A program made the position numbers and the translations under genes. Source: Pararge aegeria (Eukaryota; Arthropoda; Insecta; Lepidoptera; Nymphalidae). Taken from it: a stretch of DNA of 64,000 nucleotides. The DNA is taken from NCBI RefSeq assembly GCF_905163445.1, contig NC_053200.1, positions 11,842,001 through 11,906,000 on the forward strand, written 5' to 3'. The first letter of the stretch is position 1. The number at the start of each line of letters is the position of its first letter. Below, in pieces: positions 1-12,380 of the stretch. Under the pieces are notes generated by a model. It was not told the DNA's origin. It saw nothing but the letters and a program-made list of their open reading frames with translations, and did no database searches.

Positions 1-2159
1 GTATAATCAAAAACTCTATTGATCAATGTTATCTTGATGAAGAAGGCACCAACTCCTACATGTTCAGATTTCTACGGTAAAACTACATTGAAAAGAACGA
101 AGATCGACTTTGCTCAAGCATAGAAATTGAGCAACTCAAAATACTGCCTATTACCTTTATTTTGCTTCGCGAAACGACTTGGCAATGAAAAAGTTACACA
201 TTTTATATTCATAAAAATCTTACTTCGTTATATTACTTTGTTTGTGGAAACATTTTAGCAAAGTTGCTATAAAGAATAATAAATAGATTGAACCTTATTT
301 ATCATCTTATTTACCATCTTATAAATTATAGCTTTTGTTACTTTCTTGAACATAACTTTAGGTCGGTCAAGTTAGTTTCATGACATTAATTTAATCAACA
401 ATTTCACAATTCAAACTTTTATTTCATAAATGCATTATTTAAATATGAAACAAGTTAGAGAAAGAATTGTTCTTTTGCGCGTGAAATCTCGTTTAAACGA
501 ACAAAATTCAAATGGTTCAAATTAATTGACTTAGCGTGTGAAGACATTTAACGGATACTAACCTAAAATTGTTTTGAAATCAGTCAGTATGGCGACTTTT
601 TGAAAAGTTAAAAAAACGTACAGTATTTGGCTACCGTGTTTTTTTTTATTTTGTAAGAACTACTGGTTCCATTAGTGTAAGATGATTGTGGTATCTACAT
701 TAGTTAACTTAGGTAAAATTATGAGGATCTAAACGCACATTGGTCTTAGAATCAGACCTCTACATATTTAGCAAGGTATATACGAGTAGATACAATATGA
801 TGGTGTAATGCTATTTTCATATTTTTTTCGACTACTCGCATTTAGGCTGAAAAAGTCACGTGCTGTTTTGCTTTACGTTTTCACTCTTTTTCTGGCACCT
901 TCATCTTACACTGTCTACTTCTGAAGAGACCATTTACGCTTTTCGCCTAAATTTCACTCAATTACTTATCGTTGGCATTCACGGCGTTTTAATGAGTTTT
1001 TAAGGCTATTACCTTACTCAACTCACACTAAACGAGATGAACATCGAATTGAATCTCCTAATAACAGATACTGTACCGATATTGTGATCCTTTTAAGTTT
1101 TGATAAACCCATCACCTTCGTGGATGAATTCTTGCGACATCAAATGACGCTTCTAGGACATTTTTCCTATGAATGCGAATACCATGCTAGGGAAAGAGCG
1201 AGTAAAAATACCCTCATATCAAACAGCACTGAATTAAAACTTCAAAGTTATGTCTTAATAGATATAAAGATACTACAAGCTTTAACTACCTACAAGAGAC
1301 ATTTTATATCTCTTAAAATCAATTCTTAGAATTGACAGAGAGGGTTAACTCAAAAAGCCATTATGAAAAAAAATTACTATTATTTTAAATTATCATTAGC
1401 AGAACAAATTTTTTTACAACTGCGTAGATCTGAAGGTCGCCTCCGGTCCAGGACTTTAGAACTGGTTAAACACTTCAACAGTTTTATAAATAGTTGTTGG
1501 TTGTTAATTATCAAAATACTATAATTATGGTTAATATATAATGAATCATTCGCTCAGCAACTACATAAACCTGGCAAATGTGCACGGTGCAGGAGAGTGC
1601 ATTTGAAAGATCTCTGTGATGTGATGTGCAATTTTAATTTTAAATTATAAATTGAATTCCCTAGTTTTAGCGGAATGTAGCTAACTAAACTTAATGTTCA
1701 TTTGAAATCGTGCAATACCGCCTGCTTCTTCCCAATACTTACAATGATGTTAATAAATACAATACAAATTATTATCTTCAGTAATTCGAAATATTCCACT
1801 ACAATCATTTTCGAAAAATTTTACTAAAACATATAAGGGTAATTTATCAACATGTCGTTAACATTTCCTTTGTGCTTGTATTTACTAAGGTTATAAAACT
1901 CATTTTAGTACCAAGAAGATTAGTTTAATGCTAACTCAAAGAAGTTATTTCTGTGTCGCCTCGCATCGCGGCCGTGCTTTCGCTGGATAATGGATCTTAA
2001 ATTCAATTTCCATAGTAATCGTTTGATGCCCTGGGGTTATTAATTAATCCCCTCTTAGTTTCAATCTTTGTAACGTTTTAATTATTATTATCGAGTCGTT
2101 TAAGTTGTTTTCACTAATTCAATATATCGTCATCAGGCATCTCCGGGGGCACAGTTTTA
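1..2159. other. No gene recognised; AT-rich noncoding DNA
   Basis: Only short ORFs without coding character occur here, such as one at 1084-1329. A fragment at about 1700-1760 resembles the fold-back repeat seen at 28.6 and 41.8 kb. The stretch at about 1960-1985 is locally GC-rich, but I can attach no function to it. Confidence 0.5.
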
Positions 2160-2235
2160 CACTCAGAATGAAAAAGGGTTTGGGCCGTAGTCCACCCCTC
2201 TGGCAAAATGCGAATATTTAGACTTCACGCACCTA
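2160..2235 (-). repeat. Fragment of tRNA-related SINE (family C)
   Basis: The sequence reads, in reverse, the 'GGACTACGGCCTAAACCC' segment that recurs at 17.6, 47.5, 49.6 and 51.1 kb. Only the 3' part of the SINE is left, and it is diverged. Confidence 0.5.
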
Positions 2236-2454
2236 TGGACGCACGTTGGTTCTAATTTTTTGGTTCCTAGAATATAATCCTAAGTGGACAATCTATCTTC
2301 CTTAGGCTAACAATTATTCTTGTGGTCGAAGTAACAATAAACCCAAATTGAACAAAATAAATCAAGTAAAACTAGGATTATGTATGTTGGTGTCTTTTGA
2401 AACTACTTTATAAGTGTAACATGTCACAGAGAAGAAGTTTCGCAAGAAGCTCGG

Positions 2455-2628
2455 TAGGCTGATTACGTATCTCGCAAAAGGCAAAAGGCCTGCGAGAGGC
2501 GTAAATCTTGCAATCACTGCTGTCCAACGTCACTTTTGTTTATTTATTGTATGGAAAAGTGACGTTTGACAGCAGTGATTGCAAGATTTACGCCTGTCGC
2601 AAGCCTGTCGAGATACGTAATCACCCTG
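2455..2628. mobile_element. Hairpin MITE, copy 1
   Basis: This is a 174-bp element made almost wholly of two inverted arms of about 75 bp around a short AT-rich centre. The right end reads CACCCTG and the left end, slightly mutated, mirrors it. The inner arms GGCGTAAATCTTGCAATCAC and their complement are perfect. A second copy lies at 33317-33485 in different flanks, so this is a transposed unit and not a chance palindrome. It encodes nothing. CAGGG-type termini would fit a hAT-like nonautonomous element, but I see no clear target-site duplication. Confidence 0.8.
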
Positions 2629-4059
2629 CCCATCCTATCTGTAAAATCTTAATATACTTACAACAACTTGTTACTCAGAATTTTTGTTTTTCGATAATAG
2701 ACTAGCGCTTGACTACAATCTCATCTGAATGATGCGCTTGCCAAGAAGATACCTATTCATATCCGGATTGTAAGAATTAGGAAACGCGGAACTCGGAAGG
2801 GCGTCCCAATCCCCAGCCATGCGTATAAGAAAAGACGAAGCAAAAATATATATATTTACAGTCTGCAATCTTTGAATTGGTTGGTCCCTTAAGATAATTT
2901 AAAGAGATCATACAAACACAGCAATACAATCGCCATATGTTTCTTGTCAGACACAATGGTCTATCATATTATTCGAAAAGAAGAAATTAATCTAAACTTG
3001 GTTTTTGTTATAATACAGTCAGCGAAATAAAAATAGCAATACAATCTGTAGAAGTCGAGTAATAAAATGAATGTAACAATAAAAACGGTGGCCATCCGCA
3101 AACATTTATCACTGCCAGTGCTCCAATGAAGTGTCTCGGAGAGCTCACATTAGAGGTCTCGCTGAAATGAGAAACTGTATAATCTTCAGTCATATACCGT
3201 GATTTGTTGTAAACTAGGAAATTGCGATTTCTTATTTTGTTAAGAAATGGAAAAATATTATATTTCTCTGACGTAATATTCTCTAAATAATACTTTAACT
3301 TACTTTTTATTGCTCAAATTCTTGTTAATTGTGTTCTACGAGTATAAAACGATTTCACCGCCGTTTGTAGAATGATTTGCGTGACATTTTGTTCGGTAAG
3401 GAATGCCGTCGAATCAAAATGTTTTTATATCTTAAATTACTTTAACTTTCGTTGAGCTTTTTGCGTGTTATAATTTATGTACCTTTTAAATATAAGTTAT
3501 AATTAATGTGCTTAGGAAAAAGATTTTCATTAAAAACAGCCGTTAATTCCGCAGTCTCAATAATTAAAATATTTTATATATTCCAATATTTGATTAGTGT
3601 CACAACCCGATATGCAAAACTAAAACTAATAAAGTGGTACATATGATATACTTTTAGTATTTTTTTATAGTTTTATGTTAAAGAGCATATTATGAATTGA
3701 ATGAAATAGTGGGTAAATCTTTTAACTAGGTACGTAAAACTCAATCTGAGCAATAAAATAAAAGTAACAATAAAATCGTGGCCAAGTCTGATCATTTATG
3801 ACTGCCAACTGAGAATTCTCAAGGGAGGTCCGGTAAAGGATATGAGATGTCTGAACAATCCCTTTCCATATTACCAGAAAATTTAATTGTTTTTATACAA
3901 TATTTACTTAATACCATTTTTAATTTAAACTTTAGTTTGTAATTATTATTCCTTATAACTTTAAGTCTGATTTTAAATATAGATGTTTTTAAAGAAAGAA
4001 ACCATTTTTTCAATACAATATTATATAAAACAAATTACTCTACATAATTAATAATATTT
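2629..4059. other. No gene recognised
   Basis: AT-rich noncoding DNA. A stretch at 2745-2825, rich in short GC words, looks like a worn dispersed repeat. The ORFs at 3008-3193 and 3819-4013 on the minus strand have no recognisable domain. Confidence 0.5.
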
Positions 4060-4240
4060 GCCAACTCGCCTAAACGACCTCCCTGTCGCAGCGGTAAACG
4101 CTGTGGTTTTACCGACGAAGACGTGCCGCTAAGCGATTTAGCGTTCCGGTACAATGACGCCTAGAAATTGATTAGGGGTATTGGTTTATGATAACTGCCA
4201 TACTCCCTAACAGATTAGTCCGCTACAGTTTGTTTGAAAG
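4060..4240 (+). repeat. tRNA-derived SINE (family D), partial
   Basis: It carries the family D core: 'AAGCGATTTAGCGTTCCGGT', then 'GATTAGGGGTA' and the 'CCCTAACAGATTAGTCCGCTA' type block. A shortened tRNA-like head, 'GTCGCAGCGGTAAACGCTGT', precedes it. The same core recurs at 5.7, 21.4, 35.8, 37.2, 50.5 and 57.3 kb. Confidence 0.75.
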
Positions 4241-5034
4241 GTATTTATTGCGAGGTCCCATTTAAATTTCATAGCTGAAAATAGATCTGATGAAGAGTTT
4301 CGAAAAAGACAACGGAAAAATTAGCAAACTGCGATGGCTGATATGACATTGTTAGCGCAATCAAACCTAGTACCCTCGAAAATTTTACGCAGATGTATTC
4401 TTCGTTTAAATTACATTCACATTATTCTTCGTTGTTATAGCCATTATTTCAGGATTCTGTTTTTATTTGCTATTTTTAATTAATTGAAAGAAATAATTTC
4501 CATGCTAGCTGGAATTGTAACATCCATTTACAAATTATTGCGCCAAAATTGATTCCCTTTTCCCGTCTTTTGGTTTTTGCCGTAAAGCACTTTTGGCTTG
4601 AAAGGACGGAAATGTATTCAAGTACACTCAAGCAACAGAATGGTCGGTATTCGTAACCTTAAAAGGCTCTGGAAACCCTTTTTGATTGTATTGTGCCCGC
4701 TTTATGATATACATACATTATTGTAATATTGTTGGTAACATTCCGTGGTCCCTTACACAGATTTCAAATCGAGATAACATATTCTCTAGACAACAATACG
4801 TAAAATACTATAGGTATTATTATTTAAGGTCTTTGATATAATTTACTCTGTGGATTTGTAGGTGAACATACAGCATACATCCGGGGACGTATTCTCTATG
4901 TTCACCATGCTTATATCTGCTGCAAAGCAACATCTTTGTTCCGGGTAGAACTTTAAAGAAACAACAATTCCAACAACTCAGATATACTTACTACGTCATC
5001 ATATCAGGAAGAGTCATATTTTTCAGTTTGAATT
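4241..5034. other. No gene recognised
   Basis: AT-rich sequence without a credible ORF, RNA gene or repeat that I can name. Confidence 0.45.
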
Positions 5035-5220
5035 GGGACTACCCAAACCTTTTTGTTATTTTTCTTCCAATAAAAAAAAGTAAGTTTATGTTTATGTAAA
5101 AATGAATCCTAGCTAGATCGATTTTTCGCCCCCGAAACTCCCTGTATACTAAATTTCATGAAAATAATTGGAGCCGATTCCGAGATTCCAATTATATATA
5201 CACAAGAATTGCTCGTTTAA
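5035..5220 (+). repeat. Dispersed noncoding repeat (type H), fragment
   Basis: The words 'aaactccctgtatactaaatttcatgaaaataattggagcc' type wording (target phrase 'CTAAATTTCATGAAAATAAT') match the widespread lepidopteran repeat class also seen at 47.0, 49.2, 50.3 and 56.7 kb. It is noncoding, and the family assignment is by eye only. Confidence 0.45.
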
Positions 5221-5370
5221 AGATATAAGATATACATCATCTAGTTGCAAACTTTTAGTTTTCTATCTACTTTTCAAAGGTTCATATTACAATGATACAC
5301 TCTGAAACACATTGCTTTTTAGGTTTTTATAATTCTTATAGTGTTGTGGATTTTTATAGTCTTGTGGATG

Positions 5371-5600
5371 TTATTGTTCGCCTGCGGTTATACAATTAAG
5401 CTTAATTTGCTTATACCGCCGCCAAAAGCAAGACAATCTGTAAGGTGTAATTTATAATTTTCTTCAATCTTTATTCTCCACACAGAACAGATCTTTTTTG
5501 ATTGACTGTTAACCATTGTTAAATGGTTCATTCTAAAGTCAACATCTCCTGAGGATGCTCCGCTGTCGGTGCGAATCGTGTGAAATTTGTTTAACACCGC
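5371..5600 (+). repeat. Fold-back repeat (family E), single arm
   Basis: It shares the blocks 'CAATTAAGCTTAATTTGC' and 'GGTGTAATTTATAATT' with 23150-23340, 28500-28645 and 41575-41990. In the 41.8-kb copy these blocks form an inverted repeat. It has no coding capacity. The ORF that can be read at 5388-5597 on the minus strand is a by-product. Confidence 0.55.
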
Positions 5601-5604
5601 CTCT

Positions 5605-5870
5605 GATATGCACTGCCAAGGTGTTTGTGAATATATAATTTCTGAATTCTCTCTAGTCTGGTGGGAGACTTCGGCCGTGGCTAGTTACCACTCTACCGAC
5701 AAAGTCATACCGCTGAGCGATTTAGCGTTCCGGTCCGATGCCACATAGAAACAGATTAGGGGCAAGGGTTTAATATAACTACTATACCCCTGGACAGGCT
5801 AGCCCGCTACCATCTTAAACTGCAACGAGTGAGATAGCAATCAAATAAAGGCTAACTAGTGATAAAATTT
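5605..5870 (+). repeat. tRNA-derived SINE (family D), 3' two-thirds
   Basis: It contains 'GGCCGTGGCTAGTTACCA', 'GAGCGATTTAGCGTTCCGGT', 'GGGTTTAATATAACTACTAT' and 'GCCCGCTACCATCTTAAACT'. This is a near-complete family D body lacking a clear tRNA head. Confidence 0.8.
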
Positions 5871-6654
5871 GGGAAAATAATAATGTTTTGATAGTATTTA
5901 TTTAACACGAGAAAAACCGCTAAAAATATCTAGTGTTTCAGTAATAACGGTATATTTTCTTGCGCCCTTCGTTTCATTTTCGTCGTTTCATCATTAAGAC
6001 ACATCAAAGGCAGAGATGAGCTCCCTCGGACTTCTTCATGAAATACGGCCTTAATAATAATATCTTATTATCTTCGTTCCCATTCACCTTTGTGTCCCTT
6101 ATTTCTAGTGATATAAGTATACTACGGTATATGTCACCAAGAACGAAGGTCCTTTGATTACATACAAAAACATTTTCTTCAAAACCCGAATATCTATTTC
6201 AACTGGATTTATGTTGTATTTTAACGAGCCGATATTCCACTATGTTATATTAAACTATGTTAGAACATATTACATAAAATATTATTAAATAATGCTAAAT
6301 GTAAAAATGTTATCCGGCACATATTTACAAAATTACTGTAAGGCTGGTCTAAATCTTTTCGAACTATAGCTATGAAAGTATCGACAAATCCGAATACAAT
6401 CGTTTGGCAACATTTCAAGATACGCTTCGACTCATAATGCCATTACTAAACGTTATTTGGCGTATCAAACAATAGTTACAATTCACGCTACTAGTGGATG
6501 TGTCAGTCCTTTTGTTTATGCCTATAATAGATTATCGGGGTAAATAACAAGTCATGCTAAGGTCAATACCACAAGCTTCAAGGATATATCTTCTGTATAC
6601 ACACGGAAATTGAACTTCAAGCCAGTTATAAATTGTAAAGTCCATAGCTGGATG
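5871..6654. other. No gene recognised
   Basis: AT-rich noncoding sequence. Nothing supported. Confidence 0.45.
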
Positions 6655-6800
6655 AAGGTGCTATGTCATCATCATCATCATCATCATTATGTCAACCAAT
6701 CGACGTCCACTGCTGGGCATAGGTCTTTTGTAGGGAGTTCCACAATACACGGTCCTGGGCCGCTTGCCTCCAGCGGCTCCCAGCGACTCGCCTGATGTCA
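6655..6800 (-). mobile_element. RTE-type LINE 3' end, 5'-truncated
   Basis: On the minus strand the sequence reads through a conserved RTE ORF C-terminus ('GGAACTCCCTACAAAAGACC', then 'GTCCAGCAGTGGACG'-like) and ends in (GAT)n, visible on the plus strand as the CATCATCAT run at 6666-6688. The same ending occurs at 27.4, 31.9 and 48.5 kb. It is a dead fragment. Confidence 0.8.
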
Positions 6801-6963
6801 ATGGTGCTGTGCAAAGACTTGCAAATCCCAGCTTGCGATACTTATGTGCACAGAATTATGAACATACAAAACAGTGTACACGAATAATACTGAAGCATCA
6901 AAAACCACTCCACTTTAGTAGAGTTACTAGATCAGTGGGTTAGTCACTTCATTCCATTTAGCA

Positions 6964-7302
6964 GTGGACAGTAATTGTTTTACAAATAATGTTTTAAACG
7001 TTTACCATAAAATGGGAAAAGTTTGTGTGCTGGCAATATTCCGCGGGTTTTTTTGGTCACAATGCACTGCATGGAATAAAAGCTACATATACAATGTAGA
7101 CAAAGGCAACTCAACAGAAGATATTTCGAAATATATCTTTGAAAAGACTAATGTAAATGTTCAATTATCTAAGATAAGAATGAAACAGGCGAAACGATAT
7201 GAATCTCATAAATTTGATATCCCTAATAGTAAGTTATCAGTGTTTATGGATGGAAATATGTGGCCAGAAGGAATAGCGTTTAGGCGATACTTTTTTTTTT
7301 AA
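6964..7302 (+). pseudogene. LINE ORF1 (gag-like) C-terminal remnant
   Basis: This 112-codon open frame is AT-rich. From about residue 37 it resembles the C-terminal RRM-like region of non-LTR retrotransposon ORF1 proteins. The visible signs are a 'STEDISKYI' helix, a 'YESHKFDIP' strand and a 'MWPEGIAFRRYFF' end, which matches the common 'WPEGVxxRxF' ending of insect LINE ORF1. The first 36 residues are not recognisable and probably come from adjacent DNA. No nucleic-acid-binding zinc knuckles and no ORF2 follow. I infer a dead fragment of a Jockey- or CR1-like element. A captured host exon is less likely. Confidence 0.55.
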
Positions 7303-7856
7303 GCACACAGGCAAGCACGCTCCTCAGACGGCGAAGACAGCGGCAACGGTGTGTAACTAAATAACTCTTAATGGAAAAAAAATGGCAAAAACCCTTTATG
7401 GAGCACTGGGTTAATACACACTCACACACCAAGTGCTCAAGAGGGTTCCTTAGTTAGGAGATTCCTAATTTTTTATTATTTATAGGTTTGGCCAATTTTA
7501 GTTTATAATATAGTAAATAAGATAAATGTTATTATTGTTTCTATGGATTTTTATCATAATTAAACGTTATTATTATTATTATCATAGCTGAATGAATGAT
7601 GGTTCTGTATGTTTTTAATTTCGCGATCCCACTCTTTTTTTGTCGTCTGTACAGTTAATGGCGGAGCTAACAAGCGTAGCGTTTTCCTGCAAATTGCTGC
7701 TATTTCAGCGACTTGGGATTCCTATCCTCCGAGCTTTCTGCTTGGACCATTGCCACATAAGTTTCACTAAATCACTTATATGCTTTGATTTAAAAAGTAT
7801 TCATAATAATGATCCTTTTCTTACAAAACTTATTGCTTGGATGAAATGAAAAAATG
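7303..7856. other. No gene recognised
   Basis: This contains a (TTA)n-like run at 7568-7583 and AT-rich DNA. The ORF at 7640-7849 has no family features. Confidence 0.4.
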
Positions 7857-8060
7857 TAAATAAACTTTATTGTACACCTAACAGAAATTAAATAATAAAC
7901 AAAAACAACACAATAAAACACAGGTACAATGAGCGGCCTTATCGCTAACAAGCGATGTCTGCCAGGCAAACCAACAAAGGAAAGGAGAAAAAAACACGGT
8001 AAGTCCGTGTTTAGTCCGTTCCGTGGTTGTACACAAGAGCAGAGCAGTTACCAAATTAAA
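7857..8060 (-). mobile_element. LINE 3' tail (family T), minus strand
   Basis: In reverse, it has the tail signature 'GCGATAAGGCCGC' followed by a long untranslated part and 'GTACAATAAAG'-type ending (plus-strand 'CTTTATTGTACACC' at 7865). The family recurs at 13.0, 27.5, 27.8, 33.8, 49.7 and 57.3 kb. Only the 3' UTR remains. Confidence 0.65.
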
Positions 8061-9755
8061 AATAAATATATATATCATGGATGACTCTAATTTCATGGAT
8101 GATTCTAATTTCAAAGAAAAACTGTATTAAATACGCAGTGACAACCATAACATGAGTGATTACATTAAAGTCAAAACAAAAAGGTTTTGGTTTTTCTAAA
8201 TAGTAATACATCAATTCTTGTTTATTTTATATGAAAACTACTAATGCAGTATATCTAAATTATTTTAGTAATAATCATTCTTTAACTATATATATTATGG
8301 TAGTTTCGAATATATGTAATACCCTTACTTGGTTAGTTTTTGTAATTGTGTTTGCAGCGTGCGTAGGGGCATGTGTGCGTGTGTGCATAATATCTACTCG
8401 ACTCTTAATACTCATAAACCACTGAATCAAATGAAATTACTTTCGGAGTTAAAAAGCACATAGTGATAGAGTTAAATCTTAAATGCTTCTACAACTTCGA
8501 TCAAAGTTATTCTACTAGAACCCGAGATATCGCTTGACCCGGAATCCATGCAGATTGAAGTCGAGGTTAAAGCTAATATTATGGTAATGAAGTAGAAAAG
8601 TTAGTCTATGGGCTTCTGGGAACACCGCGACATTAAATTGAAGTTTTGTAATACATTTATCCACATTTGTTTGTTCCTAGAAATAAAAAGTACCAAATTA
8701 AAGTAAAATTTGTGAAGACTTTTGTTGGTCCCTAAAAATTAATACTAACATGAACCCAAGAGGCATTTAACGTGATATGCTCAAAGAATGTTCCATCAAA
8801 ATTTCAAGATCTACGTTCAGCCGTTCAGGTTGTAGGTTATGTAGGTAATAAAAACTAAAGAAGAAGATAACATTGTGAATAAGTCAAAAAATAAAATCAC
8901 TCAAATGTTGAAAACGATAACAGCATCATAGTATCAAGAGAACTTGCTACTTTTTTGAAGTCATTTAAAAAGGACTTTTAAGGACTTTTTTTATGATAAG
9001 ATATTTTATAAAATGCCCTAGCTTAGCCTTACCAATATTTTAAAATCAAAGATGTTTAATGGGCTGGTGAATGGCTTATTTGCTATTTTTTATCCCTGAA
9101 AATGCATAGTTTATTATTATGGGGTAGAGCTAAAACTCATTTCTGGTATAACCTCTCCACTGTATGAATGGTATCACTAGAATGGTAACATACCGAATGT
9201 ATAACACTAGTGGTGTAAAGCGGGTATACCGTTATATAGTTCAGCTACCTATTTGTTACAACAAATCTCAAACAATAGTTATTGGATTGACTTATAATTT
9301 AAATATTTTTTACAGAACATTTTATTTCTTTATTGAGCCATGGAATAATGTGGCCGGGTTTAGGTAGTCAAATATAATAAATCTGCAACACTCGTATCTG
9401 CGCAAATCATTCTTTGATGTCTTGATTGATAGCAATCGCTCGGTTCAACAATCATTTATTTCCGTGCCAAAACCGAAAACATAATGAGTCAATTGCAATC
9501 ATATGATGGTTGTCTATTGCGGAACAAAATGATTTATTCTAATTAAGAAAATGGATTTGAATGTTCCTCTAGAAGGAAATTAAAACAAAGTGTTCAAAGT
9601 TTACATTCGTAAACTAAGCTGAAATCAAACAATCTTTTTTTCGCTTTTAACAATCACCGCGCGAAGCAAATGTCTAATGGCCAGCACGGAAGAGTAAATT
9701 TTAAACCATTATTTATAATAACAGTTCATCCTTCGCACCGCGCAAATGTTAGCAT
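8061..9755. other. No gene recognised; one worn repeat at 8640-8860
   Basis: Mostly unique-looking AT-rich DNA. The part at 8640-8860, with wording like 'CATCAAAATTTCAAGATCTA', resembles the type H dispersed repeats. There are no credible exons on either strand. Confidence 0.45.
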
Positions 9756-9760
9756 GCTAC

Positions 9761-10090
9761 GATTGTCTCGTAGCCAAGCTGTAACTGTATCGGCACGTTG
9801 GTTTAAAATTCTAATCTCAGAGCCCAGCAATGTAAGTTTTGACGAATGTCTCGTGGCCAAGCTGTAACTGTCTCGGCGCGTTGGTCTAAAACCCTAACCT
9901 CAGAGCCAGCAATGTAAGTTTTGACGAATGTCTCGTGGCCAAGCTGTAACTGTATCGGCGCATTGGTTTAAAACTCTAAACTCAGAGCCAGCAATATAAA
10001 TTTTAACGAATGTCTCGTGGTCAAGCTGTAACTGTATCGGCGCGTTGGTTTAAAACTCTAACCTCAGAGCTGGCAGTGTAAGTTTTGACG
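9761..10090. repeat. Tandem array, four copies of an 82-bp unit
   Basis: Copies begin at 9761, 9844, 9926 and 10008, so the spacing is 83, 82 and 82 bp. The shared unit runs from 'GAATGTCTCGTGGCCAAGCT' to 'CAGCAATGTAAGTTTTGAC'. Copies differ by a few substitutions, often C/T at CpG sites. ORFs across it (9670-9867) change frame from unit to unit because 82 is not a multiple of three, so it is not a protein repeat. Confidence 0.9.
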
Positions 10091-10102
10091 CTAACACATT
10101 TT

Positions 10103-10172
10103 ACGCTCGAGTTACGTAAATCTTTTAAATGTGATTAACGCTCGAATTACGCAAATCTGTGAAATGCGATAG
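10103..10172. repeat. Tandem pair of a 35-bp unit
   Basis: Two copies start at 10103 and 10138, each opening with 'ACGCTCGARTTACGYAAATC'. The pair directly abuts the 82-bp array, so both may belong to one minisatellite locus. Confidence 0.75.
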
Positions 10173-10192
10173 ATAATATAAAAATATATACC

Positions 10193-10262
10193 TTCCGACA
10201 AAAACATGCCGCCAAGTTATTTAGCGTTCTGGTACGATGCCCTGAAGGAAATTGATTAGGTT
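10193..10262 (+). repeat. SINE family D core fragment
   Basis: It reads 'GCCGCCAAGTTATTTAGCGT', then 'TCTGGTACGATGCC' and 'ATTGATTAGG'. It is cut short at 10262 by the next element. Confidence 0.7.
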
Positions 10263-10430
10263 TTAATAATAATAATAATAATCATTTATTTGCAAAACTC
10301 ATGTAAAATTTATAGATGTTACAAAAAGGTGTACTGCAATACTGGAGATAACTTCACTTACACACATATGAGTTAAGAAATTGCAAAGAAATTGTCAAGG
10401 GTGTAGTTATTGTAGAATATAAATAAAAGA
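10262..10430 (-). mobile_element. LINE 3' tail with (TTA)n, minus strand
   Basis: On the minus strand the sequence ends in 'CAAATAAATGATTATTATTA', which is the typical simple-repeat terminus of CR1-like LINE tails. It was inserted into the SINE D fragment just to its left. Only the 3' UTR is present. Confidence 0.5.
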
Positions 10431-12380
10431 ACAAGAAGCTTTTTCAATTAGATCCCAGATTTGAAGTCAGCGTCTTGGAAATAAGTAGGTACATGATACG
10501 CGAACAGATAACGTCCGTCAACTTCCGTTGCTCCCACGCAACACATGTATTAATGAAGAGAAAATTCGTATTAAATACACGTTCAAACGAGGTTACCTTG
10601 AAGGACAGGGTATTGACACAGGAAATCTCGATTGTTTTCATCACGCTTGCCTTTTAATTAGCGGCATCACGCAATAATAAACATATAAAGAAGTGTACTA
10701 TTTTAACTATGTTCGTTCGGGTGGAATCTTGAAACTCAATAATTATGAAGCAGATTCAACCGATTTACACGTTAAGTTTAAATTGCAATGCATGGTTAGC
10801 TGTGTGACGTTATTCTAAATCCAAAATGGCGAGCTAGTTATTACCAGTGCTGAGAATAACTTAAAATCATATCAATCTGAATTAAAATACGATGGTGATG
10901 AAAGAATTCGTTGCTCAAATTTTATATGGATAGACTAAAACATAAAACCAAAATTCAATTATTCAAAATTAGAACTAGATATCTGGGCTGCTGCTGAGAT
11001 AATTAAGTTTTACTTGATCTTCATATGATGCGGTCGTGTCATAAAATTATTAAGCTCTTATTAATCATCGGCCCCATTAATTTTTACGAGTATACCACAG
11101 GATATAAATCGCATATCGGGTGTCAAAGCATCGTAAATAAATAAGTGCTGACGGAATCTGTCAGTTCGCTGAGGTTCAAGTGGGTTGAAAATTCGCGCCA
11201 TCAAAGTTTTAAAATAATACTAAGGGAAATATACTAAAGGTCTCACTACCATAGCTCAAAGCAGTATTATTTCAATAATGTTGACGCTCTTGTTTCAGAA
11301 TTAAAACTCTTATTTTAGTGACATGCTGCTTTAAGCTATGGTACTAAGCTTATCCAAGCTCCATGCATGGATACTTTTTGATATGAAGCGCGCAATTTTA
11401 TCTCGGATTATCTCTACCAGCCTCGTTCACTAATGGAGCAAGAATAGGTATTACGTGCGAACCAACTTTGGCTATTCGGTTAAAATTTCAGAAATTCGCT
11501 TCCCAACTGTGTAATAAAAGGAATATCTAGTTACAGCTGACTTGTCTATGAATGCACTAAGCTTACGTATACACTTGCGACTCGATTGAAAATGTATAAC
11601 ATGTACTTACGTAAAAAAAAGAAGAAATATGACTACTAAGTACTACCTATTTTCACCCCGATGATAAGAAGTAAGGTTCCCGATGTGCTCTAATTTCGAA
11701 ATAATTTTATTTGGAAATCGAATGAAGTCTGGTCAGATTGGCTGCGGCTTTTTGACTACCCTAGCGGCATAGTCTTATAATCAAGTTTTAATATCAGAGT
11801 ACAAACCTAATTAGGAACATTTTCTAGGGATATGTATCGCACTAATTCAGTCGTTTTAACAAATTACCAATCGGTCGTCTTGATACATAATGCATAGCTT
11901 AACAAAAAAGTATACTAATCGCAAATTTTGTATTGTAGTAACAAGTAGCAAGTGGTTTGCGCTAATAGTATAACAATTTTTTCTGAATGCCATTAAAAAA
12001 TTTCGATCTTAAATAAAATTTTATTCTGTGAAGTCAGCGCTTTAACGAGTCATTCACTGTTAAAGCTGTATTACTGTGGGACTTTTTCCCCTGGGAAATT
12101 AGTCATTCCGAGTCTATTCACCTGTTCAAATATCATTACAAAAAAAAAAACGTATTACTTATCTATGTTATTAAGTATTGTATAAGTTTATGATACCATA
12201 TATATCGTAAATATCTATTCTAATAAATTTACGTTTACACCTGTATTTTTGGAGTTATTACGTTAATATATAACGCTAATGTAAGTTCATTATATTTTAA
12301 TTTTTGGACTTTACTCCTTAAGAATCGATTTTCATATATAAGGCGCCTGGTATGAGAAATATGTGAGGAGTAAAATCTAC
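10431..12380. other. No gene recognised
   Basis: The part at 10440-10670 is less AT-rich and open on both strands, with ORFs at 10444-10644 minus and 10475-10657 plus. Neither has a recognisable domain or splice context. The rest is AT-rich noncoding DNA. Confidence 0.4.
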
